Assembly (NCBI GenBank): GCA_013399875.1
Contig: VXAZ01000995.1
Span: forward strand, 206,797-270,796
DNA length: 64,000 nucleotides
Source: Gymnorhina tibicen
Lineage: Eukaryota > Chordata > Aves > Passeriformes > Artamidae
Direction: 5' to 3'
Shown here: positions 52,016-63,893 of the stretch, one piece after another
Layout: each line of letters begins with the position of its first letter
How positions within the stretch are numbered: position 1 is the first letter of the stretch
Translations under genes and position numbers: made by a program
The notes under the pieces: generated by a model
The model's database searches: none
The model's input: the letters and a program-made list of their open reading frames with translations, nothing else
What the model was told of the DNA's origin: nothing

Positions 52016-52750
52016 CAGGAATGATTACAGTCTAGCAAAGTCGTATCTACTGAAAAACATATTCTCTTGTTGAACTCTATTGTACTTATAACTCTTTATT
52101 CAGGTGAACTATCCCCCTGGCAGCAGATGGAATACTTTGAAAAGATTTCTTTACATAGTTTTCAGGCCTCTTAGACTGCAAAATTCTCTGGCAAGAAAAG
52201 AAAATGAGGTTCCAGTAGAGAAAACATTTAATAATGGTTTGGATGAAGCCCTGAGTAATTAACTCTGGAGGATGGTCTTTCCATGGAAGGCAGAAGACTT
52301 TCATGAGTCCCTTTCTCAAGCAGTAGATCTGAGGTTAGGACTAAACTGAAGGAGTTGAAATTGCCCTAATACTGTAAAACCTCAGCCATGCTCTGACTCA
52401 GAATTATGGCAAGAAATAATTGTACCTTTTCTCCCACATGCACTGTGGCTTCAATTGCCAAAGGAATGTGAACCACAGGGGAGAAGCATGGTCCAGCCAA
52501 GGTCTGGATCTGGACACAAGGGGCAAGCAGGGGCCTGGCATGGGGCACAGTTCACATAGTCCATAAGACTATCAAGAAGGAATAGAAGTAGAGACATGCC
52601 TGATCCTCCTAATTAAATTACCTGTTATTAGATATTTATATTTGAATGAATGGTTTACTGACAGGGCAATATTCTGAACTTGTGAAATCAGAAGTGACAA
52701 TTCTTAACAATAAAAATCTTTTGAAGGCTTAAAGGCTGAGTTCATTGAGG
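52016..52750. other. Unique AT-rich non-coding sequence
   Basis: No gene, repeat family or RNA was recognised. Only short frames on the minus strand are present. Confidence 0.6.
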
Positions 52751-52806
52751 TTATTTTTTTTCTTTTTTTTCCCCTTTTCCCACCCCCCTCTCCCTGCCCC
52801 CCTTAG
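52751..52806 (+). promoter_or_regulatory. Long polypyrimidine tract ending in a splice-acceptor-like TTAG
   Basis: Of the 52 bases at 52751-52802 all but three are pyrimidines, and the tract ends CCCCCCTTAG. This is an unusually strong 3' splice-site pattern on the plus strand. It may equally be plain low-complexity sequence. Confidence 0.45.
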
Positions 52807-52867
52807 TGGGCAAGAATCAAAACTTTTCCTTTTCCCAGATTCACTTTGGAATAAAATCTTTAAAAAG
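52807..52867 (+). other. Candidate 61-nt exon
   Basis: The interval is bounded on the left by the polypyrimidine tract and AG, and on the right by AAAAAG followed by GTAAGT at 52868-52873, a near-perfect 5' splice site. Two of the three plus-strand frames are open across the interval, and the frame starting at its first base stops near its end. A second, weaker acceptor (TTTTCCCAG) lies inside it. No coding family is recognisable, so it could belong to a non-coding RNA, be a cryptic exon in a long intron, or be chance. Confidence 0.3.
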
Positions 52868-53115
52868 GTAAGTTTTGTGAAAAGTAAAGTACAAAGAATA
52901 CCTAGGTAACTGAGTTTTGATTTATTTTGGGTTTTTATAGATCAGATTTGAAAGGGACACATGGTGTGTCTCATTCTGATTCTCTCAGTCATCTTGTCCA
53001 CATCATTAAACTGTCCAAAGATTTGCTTTTATGTGCTATTGAAAAGCCATGGACTTAAATATAGTTGCAGTTTTGTTTTGGGACTGGAAAGCATTAGTGG
53101 AGCTGTATTCAGAAA

Positions 53116-53136
53116 CCTCTCTCTCTCTCTTTCTTT
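53116..53136. repeat. (CT)n simple repeat
   Basis: An uninterrupted CT run followed by T-rich sequence on the plus strand. Confidence 0.9.
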
Positions 53137-54731
53137 AGCCAGTACAATCATTCTGTCAAAGACCTGTGTCTGGGATTAATATTATATGCATGAAATGTTT
53201 CGTGTACAGTAGTGACATAATAAGAAGAGGCATTGTATTAGTTTGTGCATGAAGAAGAATCGATTACAGAAACAGGAAGTGTGTAAGGATTTGCCTTAAG
53301 ATGCCATTTTTATTAACACCTAAGTTCATCATTTTAAGGCAAATATGGTTCCTGCTTTTTAGTTTTTTATTTTAAATTTGCCAGGCCCTGTCTAAAGAGG
53401 TAGCACCCCATTTATTTGTGTTCTTCATGCATATCTTGCACGGAAAATAGCCCATGTGGAAAGACAGCAAACAGATAGCTGCAGCTGTTGCCACTTATGC
53501 TCCACAGCACAATTTTATAAATTAATGGTTTCTAATCCCAAAAATAATATAGATAAAAAATGGTGTTACATTCCAAACTGCCAGGCTGAAGTCCCTTGCT
53601 CTTATTTCATAAATATGTTTATAAGAGTCTGGATTAATCTCTCAACTGCAAGAAAAGCTTTAGAAATCAGTTGGGTTTTAAAGCTAAAGTTATTGACCTT
53701 TGGCAAAGCATTGGTAGCCAGGGAAATACACTGAGGTATCTCTTTGTTGAAATATTTAAGACAATTGTAGGGCACCAGAGCTATTGTTAGATAAAGCTCC
53801 TTCTGGTCTAGCCATCTACTTCACTGGCTGAAGATAAATGCAAATGCTTTTGGCACTTTTGGGCTGTTGTTAAAGTGCAAGAATAAAACATGCTTGTCTG
53901 ACAATTGCAGGTTATTAAAGACTATTATATTGGTAATCCCTGGGAAATGGAGGTAAATCTCTCTTCAGTAGAAGCAACAGAATAACTTTTGTCTAAGATT
54001 TTGATTATTATTATTACTTTGTGGTTTAGTAAAACAATCTGCAAATTGTTCCTGACCTCAGATTTTCAAAAATCATGAGTCAAATCTCTTTACTCCCAAG
54101 ACATGCAGCAAAATATTGTCCTACCTGTTTTCAAAGGCTGTATTTTCAAATTCTTCTTTCCAACTGGAGAGTTTATGCTTTCTGAAAAAGTAATAGCAGC
54201 CTTATTAGCACGAGCTGTACTATAAAGAAGGTACCTAAAAATATCAATATAATGGTAGAAACACGAGAATCAGATATGTTAGGACATAAATATTTTATTT
54301 TAATAGATTCTGAAATTAATCTCAAATGGATAAAATTATTGACAACAAATGTATAAGTTATGGGAGAAAAAAAGCAGTAAATGAAAACTTTTTTTCAGCA
54401 CTTCTGATCTCCCACACTTCCAGATGAAAATGAAGAGACATGCTGGTGCATGGTGTGTTTGAAAATCAGACTGCTGTTCATATCTCACCTTATTACCAAA
54501 ACAGGGTGACAGTGACGATATATTGACAAATAAGATGCCTTCTATTCCATCCTTCTCTTCATGCTACATTAGTTTTACTCTCATCAGTAAAAGTGTTATT
54601 AAAATAAGTGATATCCAAGATGACAGAGAAAGAGCTACTGTGGGGAGCTTGATGTTGCCAGGGTCATGCCAGTCCACTTGTTACTGAAGACATATATCCA
54701 TCTTCCTAGTTTTAGCTCTTTAGAGTCTTTT

Positions 54732-54748
54732 TTGTTGTTGTTGTTGTT
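54732..54748. repeat. (TTG)n microsatellite
   Basis: Five TTG units on the plus strand. Confidence 0.9.
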
Positions 54749-56940
54749 AACTTTTAAAAAGGTTACCTATTCTATGTGCAGAAAGTTTAGCTAAGCTTTT
54801 ATTACCTCAGCTGTCTCCTCTCTCTCATTACAGCTGCTGGCCATTGGCAGTATAAGAACTGTGTAGCCCTTTTTCCCCCTCCAACCCCTTAGTTCTCAAC
54901 AGTACCCAACGTCTTGCTCTGTACCATCCTGGGAACTGGGAAGGAGAGAATAAAGATGTGTGAGAAAGCATCCTGGAGCTTGAGACATAGTGCTGCAGTA
55001 AGGGATATTGCCCTGCAGGCAGCAAAGCACCCAGAGGTTGTCTCATTCATTTAATATAGGACTTGGAAAAGGCTTGGACCTCTACTGCCTTCTACTTCTC
55101 CTTGGATCACATGAGGGAGTCACATGCAGCACATGGAGCAGTCAGAACAATGGAGCCTCAAACTTGCTTGAATTCTCAGACAAAAGACAAAAAATTAATG
55201 GGGACATGAGAGAAAGATTACATGCTCCATTCACTTTGAATCCTGACATGATTATTTAGTTTTTTGGGGCAAGTTAGGGGATTGTTGTCTTCCAGTTCAG
55301 GCTATACAACACATGGAGTTTAAACATGTCCCGTGTAATCCGGACATAGCAGCATGGAGGGCTGAGTGGACTAATGCAAACTGTCTTGAGGTCTCTCAGT
55401 GTACTCCTGCAATCTGTGATGCATTTCAAAATTGGGAACTGCTTAAAGTCCATGGACATTTTTTTAGTTTTAGGATTTTTTAAATAAAGCACATTGTGAC
55501 CAAGAGCAGATGCAAATGGTAAGTATTTGTGAAGGAGATAAATAGACTTCCAAGAAAAACTTTCAGTCTAAACATATTGAAGAGTGTCAAGCATTCTGTT
55601 ATCCCATCAGAACAGATGTGAGAGAAACTTTAGAAAATAACCAGATTCATGGACTGTAATGAAATTCATTATGTAGGCTCTTACATACAGGTGAAGCAGG
55701 AACTAGCTCAGATAACAGAAGGAGTAAAGTCAGGTTTTTGTTCTGACTGGCTGGGACAAATTTAGTATAATCTTAAGAAGCTTGGCCAGTTTGCCAGGGA
55801 AAAATACAAGGCTGCATAATACAAGATTTTTGAACACACCAAGCTGGAAAAATAAAAAAATATCTAGCAAACATAATAATGGTCCTAAGAAAAGATGATG
55901 AAAACAAAATCAGTTGTATCTGCAATACAGAGCTGAAGTGGAAGAAGAAAACCAGAAGGCTGGGAAGTATAGTAACGAGATGGGGAGTGTGTGAAATAAC
56001 AGAAGAATGGAGAACTGAATTGCAGAGTACAAAAAAATCAATCCATGACTACGATGAAGTTCCTGGAAAAGAAATGATAGATTAGTATCAGGTTAAGATC
56101 AGATGAAGGGATGTAAAGGATGTATGGTGAGGAGGGCAGGAAGCTATTGCAGAGCACAGAATTTGCCTCAGAGAAGGCTGGAGAAAAGCCCAAACACTGG
56201 CTGGAACGCAGGCATGAAATGGTCCCACTGCATTCACTTGACATAGCGACAGAAGGTTTTTACAGATCGTCATCTTGTCTCTCACTTACTTTAGCTCTAG
56301 TGTTCAGCTCTGGGAGTGACTTGGGAAATTTGTCCTAGTGATGCTCTTGTCAGTGTTGCCTCCTCCTTGCAGGGCTTCTATTTGCCTGGTATTTATTTGT
56401 TCGTGTTTCAGCGTGATGAAGATGAATTGCGTGAAGATGCAGCTCGTCAAAGCTAATGCAGGTTCTTAGGAGACACATCTCAACACATGATCAAACCAAG
56501 GCTCAGCACTGATTTCTGCTGTTGTCCTTGGCTTTGTCCACCATGTGTTTTCCAGTTTGGATTGTTTTATGAGCAAGACAATTTCTTTACAACTTAATAA
56601 CATGGACATACCTTGACAGGGAGCTGTCAAGACTTTTTAAGTGTTATTAAAACCTCACCTGAAGGAATGTTTGAAATCATATCATATTATAATCAGCATG
56701 CACTCTGTGTTTGTGCTCTAACATCATACGCTCTTGCATCAGTTTATCTGAAAATCCTTTTTTTTATCTTTCACTCTGGAGGTCACTTTATCTGCACAGA
56801 TTTTTCCTTACCTCATGCCTTTTCACAGATTTTTGTGACCAGGCAATAGCTTTTGGTACCTCTCAGAAATGTGTTATGTCATTCTCCCACAGAGCAACCA
56901 TCAGGTGGAGAGAGGAGGATGGTTGCTATGATAATTCCAA

Positions 56941-57050
56941 ATTCTTAAAGAATTTAAGTCTAGGAGGGACTGTTGTGACAACTTAGTCTAACATACTACT
57001 GATCATTCATAGCATGAGTTGCTGAACTTCACTGGATGATTCCTGAGTCA
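56941..57050 (-). mobile_element. Ancient CR1/L3-like remnant
   Basis: TTTAAGTCTAGGAGGGACTG, a TTGTGACAACTTAGTCTAAC segment and CTTCACTGGATGATTCCTGA occur in this order. I recall the same order (AAGG-CCAGAAGGGACCATTGTGAT, then TCTAGTCTGACCTCC, then GAACTTCACC and AATTCCT) from an old CR1-type family shared by birds, crocodiles and turtles. As with CR1 the element's 3' end lies to the left, so it is on the minus strand. It is strongly diverged and has no coding part. Confidence 0.5.
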
Positions 57051-58800
57051 AAGAATATCCTTTAGCAAAACTGTCTGGTTAAACTAGTTCTGAGGATTAC
57101 AGGTGATGAGAGCTTATCATAAATCAAGATGTCTCAATATTTAATTACTTTCAAAATTTGTGTCTTATTTCTCTTTTGCATTTATCAATGTCGATACACA
57201 TTCTGCCTGGCATCTGATACCATTTTTTGTCTTCTGGTTTAGGCTACTTTTACAATCAGAAGAAGTATTTTTCCTTTATGCATGCCTGTAATCTGACTGA
57301 AGCCCTCTATTATCCTTCTCCTTGCTAAACTCAGTACTCAAACCTTTCAGCTCTGGCAGTAGCACAGGCTTCTTTTCTGCAGCCTTTTAAACTACAAACT
57401 TTTTACATTCTGGCCACCAAGACATATTATCAGAACTATGTCTTGTACACTCTAAGTAGGTAGTTTGTTCACTGAAAATTATTCTTTCTGTTGATGTGAG
57501 GAACTCTCAGTTTTACTAGCAAGTTTTTTGTTTCTTTGTTGTTTTTTGGTTTGGTTTGTTTGTTTTTTTTTGGTTGGTTTGTTTTGGTTTGGCTTTGTTT
57601 ATTTGTTTTGTTTTGATTTAGTGGGTTTTTTTTTCAGCTTTGAGGAATTGGTAGAGGAAAAAATCTAAGTAGTCAAAGACAATTGTAGTTTTTTTTGGAA
57701 AAGGAAAACCAGGCCTGTGGATAATATACAATCAACTGCAGTAAGTCGTACGCATTTTGCATGTGGCAACAACATTTCATCTTTTGCAGAAACAGAAAAT
57801 ACAATTAGAGGAATTAAACAACATCAGTTTTTTACCTCAGAGTTCAGTGCTCTTCACAGTTGTAAAAGACTGCTGTTCCAGTGTAAGGTTTTGCACCTTT
57901 CCCAAGAATCTAGGAACCTCTGTCAGGTGGACTGAACCTGATTTGGGATGAAAGTCTTTACTTTATTTGAGGGCGTAAATGTTTCAGTGACTGCAGTAGC
58001 TGCTGATGACAACAGCATCCAAAGTGTTCTCAGGCCTGGACTGGAGCATACAGATCAATGTAAACATAGATTATATTTGTAATGCCATAGAGAACATTTA
58101 TTATTTCTTCTGCAAAATCCTTTTGGAAGCAAAGCAATGAAGCTTTTTTTGAAAGAGGAACCACTGATGATGCTTATGGTGTTGATTTTGCCTATATCGT
58201 GTTTTAAAGAAGAAACTCGTCCCATGCCTTTGTGAGAATGTTGCTGAAGTATGTTAATTTTCTTGTGATAAAATCAACTATTTTGTCAATGAAGGCAAGG
58301 GTGTAGTCTTTTATATCTTCCTAATTGCTGGAAGGAGGGGAGGTGAGGGATTGCGTGGCCCTGGATTGCCGTCCAGGTTGCTTCCCAGTCATCAGAGATG
58401 CAGAAGATACTCTTTTCTGCTCTTGCAGAGGCAGCTATCTATTAAAGTTTTTAATTTTCCTTTTTCATGCTACTGTTTATGTCTTTAAATAAAAAATTCA
58501 TCTGCCCCAGGCCCATTATCTTCACTTTCTGTAGTGGCATTTTATCAAGTTATATAAGAGACTGTACAGTCCCACTGAATTATAACTGCCAAATATAGAA
58601 CTCCAGTCCTATAGTTATCTTCCCTGTTATTCTACCAGACATGTTACAGCACATGGAGAGGTCTTAAACCTAGTGGGATTGTTAATTTCCCTACAACAAC
58701 CTTTTAATGCCCAGAACTATATCCTCTGCCTGTGATGCTAAATAATTGTGGATACTGAAAAGCTGCTAGCAGAAGGTTTTTCCAGCTTCTTGCAATATCC
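57051..58800. other. Non-coding sequence with a G/T-rich repeat
   Basis: Apart from the G/T-rich repeat at 57523-57636, the sequence is unremarkable and AT-rich, with no gene seen. The overlapping plus-strand frames at 57717-57951 are short and show no family resemblance. Confidence 0.6.
57523..57636. repeat. G/T-only degenerate repeat (TTTG/GGTTT)n
   Basis: About 114 bp of the plus strand consist almost wholly of T and G in units such as GGTTT, GTTT and GTTTT, with only isolated A or C residues. It ends in a T9 run and CAG, an acceptor-like end. The strand asymmetry is strong. Confidence 0.9.
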
Positions 58801-59094
58801 TGTGAGAATCTTTCCTTTCTCACACAAGCTATGAAAACAGTAAGATGGTTTTTGTATAACTATCTGAACACCTGGTGTTTGTCTAAGTTCTGTTTATGAT
58901 ACATTGGAGAAATGTTTTGAAACGAGTTTTGTAAGACTTTAGCCGATCACCCTAGGGGGTGGGTGATCACTGACCAATCACTTTATGGAACTAGAAGATA
59001 CAAATGGGGTTGTAAATTAAAGAAATAATTCCATTCCATTTCTTGCTGGATCTGCGTGTGGCTGCATCTCTCCATCCCTGGGACAACAGCGACA
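58801..59094 (+). mobile_element. Solo LTR of an endogenous retrovirus, about 294 bp
   Basis: The element starts TGTGAGAA and ends GACA, the TG...CA form of LTRs. The first bases form an 8-bp hairpin (TGTGAGAA at 58801-58808, TTCTCACA at 58817-58824). The U3 part has a second perfect 8-bp inverted repeat (GATCACCC at 58945-58952, GGGTGATC at 58961-58968) and CCAAT at 58974-58978. It also has a TATA-like GATACAAAT at 58997-59005. A poly(A) signal ATTAAA follows at 59016-59021, and U5 ends in CCCTGGGACAACAGCGACA. The order promoter, poly(A) signal, U5 gives plus orientation. I recall similar LTRs from bird genomes. No internal retroviral genes follow, so this is a solo LTR. The flanks (ATATCC left, AATAAT right) do not give a clean target-site duplication, so the ends may be off by a few bases. 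Confidence 0.75.
58974..59005 (+). promoter_or_regulatory. CCAAT and TATA-like promoter elements of the solo LTR
   Basis: CCAAT at 58974 is followed 23 bp later by GATACAAAT, a weak TATA match, just upstream of the ATTAAA signal. The close spacing to the poly(A) signal implies a very short R region. Confidence 0.45.
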
Positions 59095-62000
59095 AATAAT
59101 AGCATAAGGAATTTGGGCAGGGAAACCTACCCTCAATTAAATTGGAAGGGGACATGTCATATGAAAAAAGAGGAAGAAGAAGCCCTTGAAGTACGTCACT
59201 GAGTTCCTTATAGTTGATCTGACAGAGTCGGAGTCTGTTGATCTAAAATTCACCCTTTTCCATACTGTAGAGGATGACAGATGTTCAGAGGCACCTAACA
59301 TGATTAGCATTTTTGCTCTGGGAGGCAGAAGATGTTATGATTTACTTACATTGTTGATTCAATGTGCTTTGTTCAGAAGTTAGTAGCAAATGCTGCAGTT
59401 GCTTTTCTGAACTAATGCCTGAATTTTATGTGCCTTTTCCCCATATCCCCCCCACAGTAGCAGCGGTTTATTTTGGCTGAATCTGAAGGGTTTCACACCT
59501 CGGCTCCAAGGCTATGCCTCCAGATCATATTTCTACCATTGGGATTGCTTTTTTCACTGTCATTCATCTGTACTTCAGACAGTCATCTCGGACAGGTCTT
59601 GTACTTAAAAAAGCTCTGACTTGTTATTTTCTATAATGATGCACAAGGCAGAGAACTTTATGGGGGCAGTAGAAATATAAATATCTTACCAATACAGGGC
59701 AGTTAGGTCTTTTGGTTCCGTAGTAATTGTCTGAGGAGCAACTTGAATTTCAAGTAGGTTTTGTATTTCATTGTGAATATTTCACATACTTCTAAGAGAC
59801 AGCCAGAATCCATAAAGGTCATGTACTATTGCTGATTCTGTGTCATTTGTCACAAAACAGCCAGCTGCTAAGATCCCCCTATGACCAACATTACCTGGCA
59901 GCTCTGATAGTTTTGGGAGAGCCATGTAAGAAGCAAAGGAGGATCAAGACAGAGATGACACTGATGCTGGCAGAGTGTCAAAAGGCCTGTTCAGAGACAT
60001 CGCTGTTGTCTCTGTTCTCCACAGCACCAGTCTGCAGCTCATATAGAGGTAACCATTGCATGATAGGAAAACTCTTGTGCCACAGGTCTGCAGCCTGGAT
60101 ACCCCTACTCCATCAACTCCAACCATCTGTTAAGCTAAAACCTCTACTTTCCTTTGTTGCCTGTGTAAATTTACTTTTTTCCTCTGCTGGAAAGGTTTTA
60201 AGTCTGAAGTAGTAGAAAGAAAAAATTATCATCATACTCAACAACTTACAAACAAATGAAAACACTCAAGAAATGATGGCAAAATAAAAATAAATTGAAA
60301 CAAATCCAGTAAGCCCTGCTTAAGGTAGAATATACTGCAAAAAATGCTCCCGACACTGTAATTCCTGTATATGTTACAATAAGAAGATGCTCTTTACCTT
60401 GGAGGCAACATAAATCCAGTGTGTTAATACACAGGCTGCCAAGCCTAACGCTGCTTTTATTTAAATATTGTCCTGAACGCAACATACGGCCACTGTACAT
60501 TAACGGCATGTAGATCATTGCTGTGCCATAGCTGCCTCAACCTATTTCTTATATTTCTTTTCTACCATTGTCAAACTTTTGTTTCATTTCTCCTCTTCTC
60601 TTGAATAAATGCTGTTTTCAGTGCACAGCTCCAAGCTACCTCTTTATTGCCAGTTCCAGACCTATGGTACCTGGAGTTAATCACCCTTCAGCTACATATT
60701 GTTAACTGTGATGTGCCTGCTACCTATAAAGAAAAAAAAAGCTTCCTTTTATACTAGAAAATAAGATATATTCTACCGAATTGCTGGGGTGGGGGGAAGC
60801 CTTTGTTGAAAGAATGGGACTACAGCTATTTTTATGAGTATTATAAAGAAATCCGTGCTCCATTGAGAGCACATGCTGCAATGTTAAATTGCGGGGAATG
60901 TAACATTTCCTGTGCTATCAAGACATTATTTGCAGCTTGTTTAATGAACTCAATTTCATTTTTATCTGTACTTTGTATTTAGATAAAGAAACAAATAAAG
61001 GAACAAAAATAGGACATTTCTCTGGCAACATTTTTTAGAAAGGGGAAAAATGATATAGCAGTCTCGACCACATATATCTTGGTCACATTGTCAGGATGGA
61101 CAGCTCAGTCTGTCATTCATTGCCCATGGTGGTGAATTGGGACACGAGCTGTTGATATGACACTAAACAGAGAATTACATTTTTCTACACTGTATGGAAA
61201 ACATAGATGTATTCTTGTTCTCTGTGCCTCTGAACAGGAGAACAATGCTGATAGGAGCCCACTACTTTAAATCGTTGTTGGCTATTCACAGCATTGACAA
61301 TAGAAGGCAGTTGTGAACTGGCAAAAAAAAGAAAAAATCCTACTGGAAATGACAGGAAACCATTTGGCATGCAGGGAACAGAATGCAGGCTGGTTTTATT
61401 CAAACGATGGTTGAATTCCTAAGGAGCTGTCAAGTTTGCTTAGGTCCTGGAATGTTTGTGGGGTGTCCTATTCTCTTTCCCCCCAGTTTGATTTCAGTTC
61501 TTCGGATACCAGAACAATAAACTGAAAACTCCCAGTTATGTTTAGAAAAGCAACGAGTGCTTAGTATTATCCTTCAAACAGACAGATACTCCTAAGAAAG
61601 GTCCTGCCTCTGCACTGGGAATGGACATCTAGAGATATGTGTGGGGAGAGAGAGGTGGTTTGTTTGATTTTTAGTTCCTTGTTTCAAGTAAACTCCATAA
61701 AAGAGTTAACATCTGAGATTCTTCCTACAAGGGTATGCAGCCTCCAGGTATGGAAAGAGGTGCTGTTCCCTTCCAGTTCAGAAAATGAGTGAAGTTTTTC
61801 TGTGTATATAGTGGTAAAAATAAATTTTCAAAGTACTGTTATGCCTACTTAGAAATAATCATCTGGAGACTTTAAAACCCTGGTATGTTCAGCTTCCACT
61901 CTCTGTCTTTAGACCATATAAAAGGATGCTGTACCTCTTTATTTAGGCCTTAATTTCTTCAGTCTGCTGTCATTTACTTATTTATTTATTTATGCTCCCA

Positions 62001-63549
62001 TTAGCCTTTTGACTATTTTTCCTCTCACCACCAGTCGTCCAGTGGAGAAACCTTGTGGGCAGCTCAGGCATGTTGGAGCAAGCATTGTATTAATGTGGTT
62101 GCTGCCTGCAGCGAGGCTCAGCATAACTAAGTGTTTATCTGTGTTTCTGTTGCTGTAATTCCACAAGTCCTGTAATATTCCATGATCTTAGGAGATGAGG
62201 AAGAAAACTGCAAAGATTACAGCAAGAAAAAATCCCCTTTCTGATTTTAGAGATAGATGGGGGAAGAACCAGATCTTGTAACCCTTTGTCTAGAGCTCTC
62301 TAGAGACATGTCTTAGGTGATGTGGGACACTCTATTTGGCATTCAGTAGACTGGAGTTGTTGGAAGTAGCTTCCAGTTTGATATCCAGGACTGTGGGCAG
62401 CTAACCACAAAGTGACCACATTCCGTGGAGATTTACCACAGTCTCCACACATTTACCACAAATGTGGTTTGACGTGCTGTTAGTGGCCATCTCTCCCTCC
62501 ACACTTGGTAATTTTTGTGTTGCACATAGATTTAACTTAAAGACATAGCTACTGCCTGTGTCAAAATTAGGGTGGAACACTACAAGGGACTTAATTTTGT
62601 TACTGGAGGGATTTTTCGCTTGGGAGTTCTGAGGCAGAACCTGTGGCCTCACAGGGGCTATGTGTGGTGAGGCTTCCCTTCCCTCAGCGACAGTAAGTCT
62701 TTTTTCTCTCTCGCCTGAGTTATTGAGACAGTGTCAGAAATTGCCTGGTGATTTTATCACCCTGCCCTGGTGCAATCACACTTGTTCAAACCTGGGAGCT
62801 AACTTTGGGTCTAGATACTTTGGTCCCGTAGCAGCAGAGGAACTGCTTTGTTGACTTTTGTGCAGTAGAAAACTTGTGGAGGAGGCTGAGATGGGTGGCT
62901 GGGGATGCATTTTCTTGGAGAGAGTGAGTCAAAACCAGCTGGAGCATTTCTTAGTGTTGTTAAGTGTGCCGAGTGACCCTGTGCTTATGGGATATGGGGG
63001 AGATCCCTGTGTTGCTCTGCCTGCACAGACAGTGCATGTCTCCCCAGCAGCGATTTACTGAAAAGCGAGAGACAGACAGCTAGGAAAACTGATGTTATTT
63101 TGCAATTGTTAAAAATCTGGCAAAAGAAAGAGGAGCGTCTAGTAATATCTCTGTGCAAGCAAGTAATGTGACCTTAAACAAAGCAGAGCTACTGTCTATT
63201 AAAGCTGTCCTGAAAAGTCTGCCCTTGCAATATGGCTGTGTTGCTCACGTTCTGGTCTGTATTATTCAGAAATCTCCCAGAAAACATTGTGTCTTCAGAG
63301 AATGAAACACATGTACATTTTCCTTTCCTGCACCTCTAACAAGGAACTGGCTTTTTGGTCTTTGAGGGTGCAGGAGCTCTACTGTTCATTTGCAAGGGAG
63401 AAGTAGAGCTCACCATCACATTTTGAAGTTTTTATCCACCCTTTCCTGGGTCACTGCTGGGTAGCAAAGCTGACCATGATGTGCTCAATCTGCTGCATCT
63501 GTACTCCTGATGGCATTGAGAAGCTTTTGGGTGTTGATACATTGTACTA
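59095..63549. other. Unique AT-rich non-coding sequence, no gene seen
   Basis: The longest frame is 127 codons (plus, 59829-60212) with no recognisable family. The part at 60840-61170 has few repeats and several conserved-looking AT-rich motifs. A (TTTA)n run is at 61977-61993. Around 62400-62480 there are several copies of ACCACA in both orientations. No RNA gene or transposon body was recognised. Confidence 0.55.
61977..61993. repeat. (TTTA)n microsatellite
   Basis: Four TTTA-type units on the plus strand. Confidence 0.9.
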
Positions 63550-63599
63550 TGTGCTAGTTTGAAAGCAAACTAGTGAGAGAGTCCAAGTCAGAAATACAA

Positions 63600-63605
63600 T
63601 TTAAT
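63600..63605 (-). terminator. LTR poly(A) signal ATTAAA
   Basis: ATTAAA on the minus strand lies about 240 bp downstream of the TATA box and about 50 bp before the LTR end, followed by T-rich sequence. This is the expected place for the R/U5 polyadenylation signal. Confidence 0.5.
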
Positions 63606-63848
63606 AGGAAAAATAAAATAAATGCAGTAGCGCAAAAAAAACCAACCCACTGACAAGGTCAGAGCACAAACCTGACCCCCTGACAATCGGGGGGTTGGTA
63701 ACAGTCCAATTAGATGGTGACTGCAGTCCTCCTGGAGTGATGGTTCTGTTGAAGGGTCTGGTCTTCCTCTGAAGGTCCAGCAGTGTTGTAGATCTTATCC
63801 TCTGGGATCCCAGTAGGTAAGTCTGCCTCTGCTGTTCCAGGCCCCAGA

Positions 63849-63893
63849 TTTTTATCCTTGTGGGAATGCTTGGTTCCTTCCCCCTGGGCGGGG
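63849..63893 (-). promoter_or_regulatory. LTR promoter: GC box and TATA box
   Basis: On the minus strand CCCCGCCC (63886-63893) lies about 28 bp upstream of GGATAAAAA (63849-63857). Transcription would run leftwards into the LTR and on towards position 63550. Confidence 0.6.

Larger units (their letters stand above)
52874..56940. other. Unique AT-rich non-coding sequence, no gene seen
   Basis: A CT run lies at 53116-53136 and a TTG run at 54732-54748. No domain, transposon or RNA gene was recognised. Short frames are present on both strands. Confidence 0.6.

Noticed and set aside
58790..59100. Target-site duplication around the solo LTR
   Set aside because: The flanks ATATCC and AATAAT are not identical, and shifting the ends by a few bases did not give a clean match.
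59829..60212. 127-codon plus-strand frame
   Set aside because: No family resemblance and no supporting splice or start features.
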